From NCBI GenBank assembly GCA_022825885.1, contig JAJDVY010000011.1, positions 1 through 46,642 of the forward strand: 46,642 nt of DNA, in the 5' to 3' direction. The stretch is from Nitrospirales bacterium. Its GTDB lineage: Bacteria; Nitrospirota; Nitrospiria; Nitrospirales; UBA8639. Position numbers and translations under genes: made by a program. Shown here in pieces: positions 13,999 through 22,364 of this stretch. How positions within the stretch are numbered: position 1 is the first letter of the stretch; every line of letters starts with the position of its first letter. The notes under the pieces are model-generated. The model searched no databases, was not told the origin of the DNA, and saw only the letters and a program-made list of their open reading frames with translations.

Positions 13999-16227
13999 AT
14001 GGCAGATCTTCCCGAGTCGAAGTCCCCTGTCACCCCCAAGCGACGGCGCCCATGGCGCCGCCGCCGCACACCGCTGTTCATGCAGTTGGAGGCTGCCGAC
14101 TGCGGCGCCGCCTGTCTGGGAATCGTGCTCGCCCATTTCGGTTGCTGGGTATCCCCGGAAGAACTGCGCGAGGAGTGCGGCGTCGGGCGCGACGGCTCGA
14201 CCCTCGAAGACATCGCGCTCGCCGCCCGGCGATACGGTCTGAAGGCGACCGGCTGGAGCAGCCAGATCGAGAGGTTGGCCGGCCTGCCATTGCCGATGAT
14301 CCTGTTCTGGGGATTCAAGCACTTCGTCGTCCTGGAGGGCATCTCACAAGGGCGTTACTATCTGAACGATCCCGCTGAAGGACATCGTGTCGTCGATGCA
14401 CACGTCTTCAATCGTGACTTTACCGGCGTGGGATTGGTGCTGGAGACGAGTCCCGCGTTCCGACCGATTGGGAAACGGCCGGGCGTGGTGCGCCAGCTAG
14501 CGCCGTGGCTGCGAGGGTACGGTTCCTTCCTGACGCGCACGGCCATCTATGGCCTGCTCCTGGCATTGACCTCGTTGGCGTTACCCGTGTTGCTTGCGCT
14601 ATTCGTGGACCGTGTTCTGGAAAACCGGCAGACGGACTGGAACGGACCGCTGATCGCGGGGATGCTGGCCGTTGGCGGACTGACCTGCCTGTGCACGTGG
14701 CTTCAGATGCGTTCCCTGCGCGAACTCGTGGTGCAACTGTCCATCAACCAGTCAGCTCGCTACCTGGATCATCTTCTTCGACTTCCCATGAAATTCTTCG
14801 CGCACCGGTATGCCGGTGATCTGGCGTTCCGCATGCGCTTGATCGAACAAGTGGCCGACACCGGGGCCGGTCAACTGGTGCGCCTGTCCGTCGATGTGGT
14901 GATGAGCATGGCGTTCCTGGCGGTCATGCTGATCTTCGACGTCTGGATGGGGCTTGCCGTTGCGGGGCTGGGAATCGCCTGCATTGTCGCCACCAGGGTG
15001 TTGACCCGCCTGCGTCGGGACATGAACCATCGACTGCGGCGCGAGCAGGGCATGTTCACCGGGATGAGCGCGGCGGGCATCCGGATGATCGAAATCCTGC
15101 AAGCGACGGCTCGCGAGAACGACTTCTTCTCGCGCTGGAGCGGCAGGCAGGCCCGCGAACTGAAAGCCCGGCAGGAGTTTGTCGAGTTCGGTCACGTGGC
15201 GGCCTCACTGCCGCAACTGTTTGTGATTCTCTCCGCAGCAGTGGTGTTCGGCCTTGGCGGCTGGCGCGCGATGTCCGGAGAGATCACCATCGGCGTGTTG
15301 ATCGGTTTATACGTTCTCGCCGGCAATTTTCTTCGTCCGGTGGCTCGAGTCGCCCAGGTCTCTGACCTGCTGGAGACCTTGGAGGCGGATCTGGCAAGGA
15401 TGGATGACGTGTTCAACGCGCCGGGAGAGGCGGCTTCCGCCGACCACGATACCGACTCGCATAAAAAAAAAGGGGGGGGGGTCCGAGTACTCGACGGCCG
15501 GCTGCGATTGGTCGGCCGGATGGAGATACGCGGCGTCACGTTCGGTTTCCAACGGAACCACGCGCCCTTGGTCAAAGACTTCAACCTGACCATTGAGCCC
15601 GGCCAGCGCGTGGCCGTAGTAGGGCCAAGCGGGTCGGGCAAGTCGACGTTGGCGCTCCTGGCGGCCGGGCTCTACCGGCCGTGGTCCGGGGAAGTACTCT
15701 TCGACGGCCACCCGCTGGACGGGATCCCACGCGAGGTGTTCTGCCGCTCCGTCTCCATCGTCGATCAGCACCCGGTTCTGTTCGCCACGACCCTGCGCAA
15801 CAATCTCACCCTATGGGACGCGACGATTCCTGACCATTTCGTGACCGCCGCGGCCCGAGACGCAGCAATTCACGAAGACATCATCGGCCGGCCGGCGGGG
15901 TACGAAGCGATGGTGGAGGAGGGAGGCCGGAACTTCAGCGGCGGACAGCGCTTACGCCTGGAAATCGCCAGGGCGCTGGTCAACAATCCGTCGCTCTTGA
16001 TTCTGGATGAAGCAACCAGCGCGCTCGACGCCGCCACCGAGTTGTTGATCGACGATAGGATTCGCCGACGGGGATGCTCCTGCCTCATCGTCGCACACCG
16101 GTTGAGCACCATCCGCGACGCCGACCGGATCGTCGTCGTCGACAAGGGCCGCATCGTGGAACAGGGCACACATGACGAACTCCACGCCCATGACACCTTC
16201 TACCGAAGGTTGCTCGATGGCGACTGA
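13999..16227 (+). CDS. NHLM RiPP ABC transporter 1 with C39 peptidase (TIGR03796-like)
   Basis: 742 aa: peptidase, membrane and ATPase domains in one chain. C39 peptidase residues: Cys35 (EAADCGAACL), His108 (GFKHFVVLEG) and Asp124 (YLNDPAEG). It should cut precursors after Gly-Gly. Six TM helices span about residues 170-440. NBD: Walker A GPSGSGKST near 542-550, signature FSGGQRLRLE near 645, Walker B LLILDEATSAL, H-loop IVAHRLSTIR. It acts in the inner membrane with ABC2. The TMD-NBD linker (residues 489-494, KKKGGG) is encoded by A9 followed by G10, a striking slippage-prone tract. ATG 13999 follows the adaptor stub by six bases and overlaps ABC2. Confidence 0.93.
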   Translation: MADLPESKSPVTPKRRRPWRRRRTPLFMQLEAADCGAACLGIVLAHFGCWVSPEELREECGVGRDGSTLEDIALAARRYGLKATGWSSQIERLAGLPLPMILFWGFKHFVVLEGISQGRYYLNDPAEGHRVVDAHVFNRDFTGVGLVLETSPAFRPIGKRPGVVRQLAPWLRGYGSFLTRTAIYGLLLALTSLALPVLLALFVDRVLENRQTDWNGPLIAGMLAVGGLTCLCTWLQMRSLRELVVQLSINQSARYLDHLLRLPMKFFAHRYAGDLAFRMRLIEQVADTGAGQLVRLSVDVVMSMAFLAVMLIFDVWMGLAVAGLGIACIVATRVLTRLRRDMNHRLRREQGMFTGMSAAGIRMIEILQATARENDFFSRWSGRQARELKARQEFVEFGHVAASLPQLFVILSAAVVFGLGGWRAMSGEITIGVLIGLYVLAGNFLRPVARVAQVSDLLETLEADLARMDDVFNAPGEAASADHDTDSHKKKGGGVRVLDGRLRLVGRMEIRGVTFGFQRNHAPLVKDFNLTIEPGQRVAVVGPSGSGKSTLALLAAGLYRPWSGEVLFDGHPLDGIPREVFCRSVSIVDQHPVLFATTLRNNLTLWDATIPDHFVTAAARDAAIHEDIIGRPAGYEAMVEEGGRNFSGGQRLRLEIARALVNNPSLLILDEATSALDAATELLIDDRIRRRGCSCLIVAHRLSTIRDADRIVVVDKGRIVEQGTHDELHAHDTFYRRLLDGD
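15463..15481 (+). repeat. Homopolymer tract A9G10 inside the C39-ABC transporter gene
   Basis: Nine A followed by ten G encode KKK-GGG and the first base of Val in the linker between TMD and ATPase. Either run could slip and shift the frame, removing the ATPase domain. The frame is intact as given. Confidence 0.9.
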
Positions 16228-19129
16228 GAAAGCATCAAACGACATGCTGCCGGGGTTCGCCGTGACGTTCGGCGAACCCCGGCCCGCAGCCGCCAACCGT
16301 CCCACTCGTCTGAACGATTCCCGCGTCGTGTGGTTCGTTGAGCGTGGGGCCATCGACGTCCTGGCGGCGGAATGTGTCGACGACCGGATGCAATCACCCT
16401 TCAAACACCTCATGCGCCTGGAGCAAGGCCGGCTGGCGTTCGGCGTCGATGAAGACGGCCACTCGCTCATGCTGATGGCTAAGGGAGTGCAATCGTCCTG
16501 TCTCCGTTGTCTGCCGCTCGACCAGTTGATCGAAGAGTTGGGGAAGAGGGACGAGGCCGACGAACTCTCGCGTGAGCTGATCCGGCAGGCCGACGCCTGG
16601 ATTGAGGACTTGGCTGCCGCGGTGGCGCGCGAAGTGGAAGGGCGTCCGCGTACCGAATTTCGACTCTCCCCCGGAAGCGCCACGGGTCGCGGCATCTCGT
16701 CTGCCGAGCGCGGCGTGGTCTGGGTGGTCGCCGATAACCTCGATGCCGCGTTCCTCGAAGTGGTAGATGCCGCAGCCGACGGGCCGGGCTTGATGCCAAT
16801 CACCCAGGACACTTGGATCCGATTGCATTCGACGTCGGGAACCGCCTGTAGATCTTCCCACGAACTCGGCATCGACACCGTGCTGAACAAGGGATTGCCG
16901 GAATTTCACCGCCTGGCCCTCGGTGCCGAATCCTTCAACCGCCGCCTGCTGCTGGTCGACGACGCGAATCTGCAGGTAGCGCAAACCTCCCAGCGCCATC
17001 GTGAGAAGGCCTTGGCCAAACAGCGCCTGTCGTTCCTTTTCAACACCCGTGACCAAGCGGAGAGTGGCCGCACGCCGCTTGGTGACGCGTTGCGAATGAT
17101 CGGCCGGCACGAGGGCATCCGCATCCGCACGCCGGATCTCACCGGTCAAATGGAGCCTTCGTTCAACGATTACTGCGAGGCATCGGGCGTACGCCAACGC
17201 CGTGTGCGGCTGTCGGTGGAAGACCGTTGGTGGCTGGGAGACAGCGGCGCGATGCTGGCCTTTCGCCGCGACGATGACCGGCCCGTTGTGCTCCTGCCCG
17301 GCCGCGCCGGCCGATATCGGGTGGTGGATCCGGTCACCGGGACATCCGGCCCCGCGAGCGAGAAAACGACCGACGAGATTCACGGTGCGCGTACGCTGTA
17401 TCCCAGGTTGCACTCCGACGGCCCAGTCGGCGTGAGAGACCTGCTTCGCGTCGGCGGCGCGAAAGCAGTGGCCGAGTTCACCAGGCTCGTGGTGACCGGA
17501 CTCGGTGCCGGGTTACTGGCTCTCGCCCCGGCCGTGGCCGTCGACGTGCTGATCGCGAACGTGATGCCTACGGGCGACGCTGCGCCCTTGATTCAGCTCT
17601 CGGCGGTTCTGGTCGGCCTCGCCCTCCTGGCTGCGCTGGCGCACGTCCTTCGCGGCATGGCGCTCATGCGTCTGGAAGGGCGCCTGGCCGCGCGGATCGG
17701 TTCGGCCGTCTGGGACCGTCTGCTACGGCTGCGACCGGCGTTCTTTCGCGACTTCAACGCCGGAGAACTGGCCGCGAGATCGATGGTCTTTCAAGACGTG
17801 CGGGATCATGTCTCCGGCGTCACGGCCGACGCGGTGTTGTCGATGTTGTTTGTGCTGCCGGCGTTTGGGCTGCTGTTCTACTATGGTGCGGCGCTGGGCT
17901 GGGCCGTCGCCTGTCTGGCTATGGTTGCGCTTGGCGTGACAGCCGCGTTCTGCATTCGCCATATCGAACCCCAGCGCCGCTACTTACAAACGTCGCGCCA
18001 ACTTCTCGGCGACCTGCACCAATTCCTGAACGGGATTGCGAAGCTGCGCACGACCGGCGCCGAAGACTCGGCGTTCGCGGCCTGGGCGAGGCGGTACCGG
18101 GAGCACAAGCAGGCGGAGATTCGGCTGTCCGTCCTCAGCGAGTGGCTCGCCGCCTTCAGCGCCGCAGTGCCGGCAATCGGGAGCGCCGTCCTGTTCGCAG
18201 TGGTGGCGTCGCAAGACACCGGCGGACTCGCTACAGCGGATTTTCTCGCCGTTCATACCGCCGCCATGATCTTGTTTATGTCCATCGTCATGCTGGGCAA
18301 TTCGGCCAGATCCGTCGCGTTCATCAAGCCGGCCTGTGAGCAGGTACGTCCGATACTCGCAAGCCAGGTGGATGCCGGCGCCCAGTATGCAGCTCGGCTG
18401 AAGCTCGAAGGCGAGATCCTCCTCGACAAAGTGAGCTTTGGCTATTCCGGGGCTGGGTCGATGGTGTTGCAAGAGGTCTCGATTCACGCGAAGCCGGGTG
18501 AGTTCGTGGCGATCGTGGGCGAATCCGGCGCCGGCAAAAGCACCGTGTTCCGGTTGGCGCTGGGCCTTGAGAAGCCGTTGTCGGGCGCGGTGTACTATGA
18601 CGGGCGGGACCTGGCCCACATGAACGTCGGCGCGGTACGACGGCAGATCGGTGTGGTCACCCAGGACGGCACACTCCAGAGCGGCACACTCCTCGACAAC
18701 ATTATCGGCGTCGGCAACGACCTCACCGTGGAAGACGCGTGGCGCGCCGTCCGGCAAGCCGCGGTCGACCAAGAGATCCGCGCCATGCCCATGGGGCTCT
18801 ACACCACGGTGGGTGAGAACTCGGCAACGTTCTCGGGCGGCCAAATTCAGCGGATTCGCATCGCCGCCGCGCTGGTGCGGGCCCCTCGCATCGTGTTCCT
18901 CGACGAACCCACGAGTTGGCTCGACACCAGGAGCCAGACGCAGACGATGAAGGGGATCGAGGAGTCCACCAGCACGCGTTTCGTCATCGCGCATCGGCTG
19001 TCCACTATCCGGCTGGCGGATCGGATCTACGTGCTCCAAGCCGGTCGTGTGGTCCAAGTGGGCCGGTTCAACGAATTGTTCGCAGCGGACGGTCCGTTTC
19101 GTGACCTGGTCTTACGGCAAATGGCATGA
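16217..19129 (+). CDS. NHLM RiPP ABC transporter 2 (permease/ATPase, TIGR03797-like)
   Basis: 970 aa. The long N-terminal region (about 1-400) has no peptidase; this family carries a cyclic-nucleotide-binding-like domain there instead. TM helices and the exporter domain follow, then an NBD with Walker A GESGAGKST near residues 768-776, signature FSGGQIQRIR near 871, Walker B RIVFLDEPTSWLD and H-loop IAHRLSTIR. It probably forms a heteromeric exporter with ABC1. ATG 16217 is chosen because GAAGG stands seven bases before it; ATGs at 16172 and 16190 lie in frame inside the abc1 end. Its stop overlaps the ATG of the cmcJ fossil, so a third gene once followed in the operon. Confidence 0.9.
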   Translation: MATEKASNDMLPGFAVTFGEPRPAAANRPTRLNDSRVVWFVERGAIDVLAAECVDDRMQSPFKHLMRLEQGRLAFGVDEDGHSLMLMAKGVQSSCLRCLPLDQLIEELGKRDEADELSRELIRQADAWIEDLAAAVAREVEGRPRTEFRLSPGSATGRGISSAERGVVWVVADNLDAAFLEVVDAAADGPGLMPITQDTWIRLHSTSGTACRSSHELGIDTVLNKGLPEFHRLALGAESFNRRLLLVDDANLQVAQTSQRHREKALAKQRLSFLFNTRDQAESGRTPLGDALRMIGRHEGIRIRTPDLTGQMEPSFNDYCEASGVRQRRVRLSVEDRWWLGDSGAMLAFRRDDDRPVVLLPGRAGRYRVVDPVTGTSGPASEKTTDEIHGARTLYPRLHSDGPVGVRDLLRVGGAKAVAEFTRLVVTGLGAGLLALAPAVAVDVLIANVMPTGDAAPLIQLSAVLVGLALLAALAHVLRGMALMRLEGRLAARIGSAVWDRLLRLRPAFFRDFNAGELAARSMVFQDVRDHVSGVTADAVLSMLFVLPAFGLLFYYGAALGWAVACLAMVALGVTAAFCIRHIEPQRRYLQTSRQLLGDLHQFLNGIAKLRTTGAEDSAFAAWARRYREHKQAEIRLSVLSEWLAAFSAAVPAIGSAVLFAVVASQDTGGLATADFLAVHTAAMILFMSIVMLGNSARSVAFIKPACEQVRPILASQVDAGAQYAARLKLEGEILLDKVSFGYSGAGSMVLQEVSIHAKPGEFVAIVGESGAGKSTVFRLALGLEKPLSGAVYYDGRDLAHMNVGAVRRQIGVVTQDGTLQSGTLLDNIIGVGNDLTVEDAWRAVRQAAVDQEIRAMPMGLYTTVGENSATFSGGQIQRIRIAAALVRAPRIVFLDEPTSWLDTRSQTQTMKGIEESTSTRFVIAHRLSTIRLADRIYVLQAGRVVQVGRFNELFAADGPFRDLVLRQMA

Positions 19130-19239
19130 ACGGAGCCCGGGACGTGGAAGGATTAAGACGCTTCCCGGTCCTGTCGGAAACGCCCTTTGTCGTTTCCGAC
19201 AGCATCTTCGTCAACCCGAAGTACCGGGGCGCCCGCCTG
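19126..19239 (+). pseudogene. Fossil: 5' end of a second CmcJ/NvfI gene
   Basis: Translationally coupled ATG (ATGA with the abc2 stop). PFVVSDSIFVNPKYRGARL matches residues 12-30 of the intact CmcJ-like protein (PFVVSDSIFINPKYRGTRL), also at the DNA level. Similarity ends at about 19239, and what follows is unrelated sequence running into the 3' end of lpxK. This marks the right edge of the RiPP island and shows that a cmcJ-type gene originally sat downstream of the transporters on the plus strand. Confidence 0.8.
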
Positions 19240-19316
19240 TCACCCACGGCGGAGACGGGGATCCCCCCGAGCAGCGGGAGATGTTTCTTCAAGTCTGTTT
19301 CTTCCGAGGACGCACC

Positions 19317-20342
19317 CTACAAAGCCGACAACACTTTTTCCAATCGACTCTGGCCGTTCAAAAACTCCAATTCAAGGCAAACGGCAAAAAGCGGCGTCGA
19401 GATCGACCAATGCGCTTGCACTTTTATCAGATCTTTTTCCGTCGTAAGCGCCAGATCCGGCTGGCGCTGCTCAATACGGCGATGAATGTCTTCAATCCTG
19501 GAACGGCTGTACGCCTCATGATCTCGAAAAACAAGTTCATCCACCACCTGGACGCCAAGCGCGTCCACGGTCCGGCGAAACGGCTTAGGGTTGCCGATAC
19601 CGCTGAAGAGAAAAGCCTTTTTCCCGCGGACGTCAGAAAGCGGCACCGCATCCGAGGCGCCAATCAACTTTTTAACCGTAAAGGTCGTCGTGATGGGATC
19701 GACGCTCAAACCCATGGCCCTCTCGATGGGTTCCAAGACGTTGGGAATCATTGAGACATCTTCAACCCGGGTCAGCACAATGTCCGACGCCCTTCTGGCT
19801 TCGCCAAGCGGTTCCCGAAGTCTCCCCACGGGAAGCAACGCCTGTATTCCGGCAGGATCGGAACTGTCTACCAACAGCAAGTTCACGTCACGGTCGAGGC
19901 CCAAATGCTGGAACCCGTCATCCAGAACGAAACAGTCAATGGGCATTTGGTTCAAGACCCAACGACCCAATTCATATCGATCGGCGCCAACGGCCACGAC
20001 AACACCCGGACATCGTGTCGCCATCAGATACGGCTCATCACCCGCCTCCAGAGGTCCGGCCAGGACCGACGTTCCGTCGGAGACCAGCAAAAATTCCCGT
20101 GCATGCTTCCGGCGATACCCGCGGCTGAGAATGCACGGCTTTTTCCCTTGCTCCAACAGTTTTTGAGACACCCACATGGCCATGGGCGTCTTGCCCGTTC
20201 CGCCGACCGTGAGGTTCCCGACACTCACCACCGGGCACGGCAACCGGCGTTGCCGCAACCACCCTTGTTCATACAGCCGCATCCGCACGTGCGTCGCGAA
20301 CCGGTACGGGCCGGTCAGCAGGGACTGCCATCCATTCATCAT
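19317..20342 (-). CDS. lpxK: Tetraacyldisaccharide 4'-kinase LpxK
   Basis: 341 aa inner-membrane-associated kinase that phosphorylates the 4' position of the lipid A disaccharide precursor. The P-loop is GNLTVGGTGKTP; ILSRGYRR, VLDDGFQH and TTEKDLIK are further family motifs. The frame extends to 20411, but ATG 20342 (MMNGWQSLLTGPYRF) starts the conserved N-terminus and lies just after the waaA stop. No strong ribosome site is seen. Last gene of the lipid A operon; its end abuts the RiPP island boundary. Confidence 0.92.
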   Translation of the reverse strand: MMNGWQSLLTGPYRFATHVRMRLYEQGWLRQRRLPCPVVSVGNLTVGGTGKTPMAMWVSQKLLEQGKKPCILSRGYRRKHAREFLLVSDGTSVLAGPLEAGDEPYLMATRCPGVVVAVGADRYELGRWVLNQMPIDCFVLDDGFQHLGLDRDVNLLLVDSSDPAGIQALLPVGRLREPLGEARRASDIVLTRVEDVSMIPNVLEPIERAMGLSVDPITTTFTVKKLIGASDAVPLSDVRGKKAFLFSGIGNPKPFRRTVDALGVQVVDELVFRDHEAYSRSRIEDIHRRIEQRQPDLALTTEKDLIKVQAHWSISTPLFAVCLELEFLNGQSRLEKVLSAL

Positions 20343-20346
20343 ACGT

Positions 20347-21699
20347 TCACGAATACCCGCTCCTCTTCCCCTCAAGAGGGCGCGGCTCACACAAACCGAC
20401 GACTTGCTCAACCAGACTCACGTTCTTCTCGACCACCCCTCGATTCTCGTCGATGACCATTCGCGCGTTTCGTCCCATATGAGAGACCCAATCCTGATTC
20501 TGCACGCCCTTCACCAACGTTTCGGTCAATTCCTGCCCGTTGCGGACACAAATCCCGCCTCTGGATTCAATCAACAGATCCGCCATTTCCTGGCAGTGGT
20601 CCGTATGCGGACCGAAACACACCGGCTTTCCCCAAGCCGACGGCTCCAGGAGATTGTGCCCTCCGACGGAGACCAACGTCCCTCCGACAAACGCCATGTA
20701 TGCGAACCCGTACGCCTGCGCCAATTCTCCTCGCGTATCGAGAAGAATGACCCGGGGGCACGGACGCACCTCACCCGATTGAACCGTTTCCGGCAACCGG
20801 CTTCGTCTCACCACCGGAAACCCGAACGACCGGATTATTTCAACCAGATCGCCGCTTCGTTCGATATGTCGCGGAGCCAACACCAGAACGACGTTGGGGC
20901 ACGCATGACTCACGGCACGATAACTTTCCAAAAGAATTTCTTCTTCGGCGGGATGCGTACTCCCCGCGATAATCAACCGTTCATCTTCTGATAGGCTGAA
21001 TATCGATCGCCGGAGCGATGGTCGAGAAGTGAGATCTCTGTTTATCGTCAGGTCGAATTTCATGTTCCCCGTATGGTGCATCCGGTCCGGCGAAGCTCCC
21101 AGCTCGACGAATCGTTGTTCATCCCTGGCTGATTGTAGAAGCCCCAATGATACGTTCGCGAGGACCTGCCGCATAAATGGTCGGACCCACCGGTATCGGA
21201 TAAAGGAACGGGACGACAGTCGTCCATTCAGGATCACGGAGGGAATACCCCGACGGGAGAGCGCTCGCAACAGGTTGGGCCATAACTCGGTTTCGACGAC
21301 CAAAAACCCGGCGGGATTCAGGGAGTTGATGAACCGGTTGACGATCCACGGGTAATCCAACGGCAAATAGCAATGGGTGGCGATACCGGCCAATCGTTGT
21401 TCCACGGCTTCCCGTCCGGTTTCCGTAATGGTCGAAACGACGATCTTGAGCGCGGGATAGCGTTGGCGAATCGTCGTCACAAACGGCACAATGGCGGTCA
21501 CTTCCCCTAATGACACGGCATGAACCCAAAGCACGTGGTCCTGAGCGCTCCACCCCTGAGGGACAACCCATCCGATCCGTTGTAACAGGCCGGGACGACA
21601 CCGTTTCTTGAACAGCAACGCGCAAAGAATAAATGGAAAACCGAGGATCAGAAGCGCGTTATACAGACCGTACCACATCTCAGTACGTACCCGGATCAT
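20347..21699 (-). CDS. waaA: Kdo transferase WaaA/KdtA
   Basis: 450 aa. Adds Kdo from CMP-Kdo to lipid IVA at the cytoplasmic face of the inner membrane (GT30). An N-terminal hydrophobic anchor (LYNALLILGFPFILCALL) is followed by VLWVHAVSLGEV, VVETELWPNLL, GNMKFD, STHPAEEE and VGGHNLLEPSAWGKPV, all diagnostic. ATG 21699 has GGAAG nine bases upstream and overlaps the end of the acyltransferase-like gene by 20 bases; the longer frame to 21795 is unlikely. Number of Kdo residues transferred cannot be predicted. Confidence 0.93.
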   Translation of the reverse strand: MIRVRTEMWYGLYNALLILGFPFILCALLFKKRCRPGLLQRIGWVVPQGWSAQDHVLWVHAVSLGEVTAIVPFVTTIRQRYPALKIVVSTITETGREAVEQRLAGIATHCYLPLDYPWIVNRFINSLNPAGFLVVETELWPNLLRALSRRGIPSVILNGRLSSRSFIRYRWVRPFMRQVLANVSLGLLQSARDEQRFVELGASPDRMHHTGNMKFDLTINRDLTSRPSLRRSIFSLSEDERLIIAGSTHPAEEEILLESYRAVSHACPNVVLVLAPRHIERSGDLVEIIRSFGFPVVRRSRLPETVQSGEVRPCPRVILLDTRGELAQAYGFAYMAFVGGTLVSVGGHNLLEPSAWGKPVCFGPHTDHCQEMADLLIESRGGICVRNGQELTETLVKGVQNQDWVSHMGRNARMVIDENRGVVEKNVSLVEQVVGLCEPRPLEGKRSGYS

Positions 21700-22344
21700 G
21701 ACACATCGCTTCCGCTTCTGATGACATCGAGATAAGGGTGCGTTCCAACTCCAGCCGTATTCGTTCCATGGCCGCGGCGTCGGCATTGCGGTCAACCCAA
21801 ATCGGGCTGCCCCACAAATACACCCCGTGCGAAAACGGATACGGGATTAGAAACCGGTCCCAACTGGAAAAGAGTTTTTTTTTGAACACGCAAAGGCCAG
21901 GGGAATGATGGGCAGGCCCGTGAACTTGGCGAGAGCAACGACACCGGGCTGTACGCAATGCCTGGGCCCCTTGGGACCGTCAGGCGTGATGACCAGGTCA
22001 ACGCCTTGCCGGCTCAGGCGAATGAGTTGACGCAAGGCCCTATGCCCACCCCTTGTGGTTGATCCGCGGACGGCGCCGAACCCGAACCGCTTCATGATGC
22101 GATAAATAATTTCCCCGTCACGATGTTGGCTGATCAGAATCTCGGGATGGAGGCCCCGATAGCCCAAGGGAATCATCAACTGTTGCCCGTGCCAGAAAGC
22201 GAGGATGATGTGCCTGCCTTGCTGGTAGAGCTGATCGACCGGCTCGAACCCATACGATTTCAAGGACATTGACTTGCCGAGAAGCCGAATGGTTGCCGCA
22301 CCGATAAACGACAGGACGCGCAATTTCAGCCGATGGATTATCAA
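21680..22344 (-). pseudogene. DUF374/LPLAT-type acyltransferase gene with a frameshift in an A9 run
   Basis: The 5' frame (start TTG 22344, GAAAGG upstream) encodes a lysophospholipid-acyltransferase-like protein: LAFWHGQQLMIPLG, ISQHRDGEII, GSTTRGGHRALR, VITPDGPKGPR and LPIIPLAFACSKK. It then terminates early. The expected remainder (LFSSWDRFLIPYPFSHG to CHDPGTY) continues in the -1 frame. The switch falls at nine A on the coding strand (21875-21883); ten A would restore one 221-aa frame. It may be a real mutation, a sequencing error, or a recoded gene, since A-AAA-AAC is a classical -1 slippery heptamer. Its place between msbA and waaA suggests a late lipid A acyltransferase role. Confidence 0.75.
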
Positions 22345-22364
22345 CGGTCGTAGCCTTTCACTGA

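Noticed and set aside
19047-20166. Plus-strand ORFs over lpxK and the abc2 end
   Set aside because: They are shadows of lpxK and abc2; only the first 38 codons at 19126 show homology, to CmcJ.
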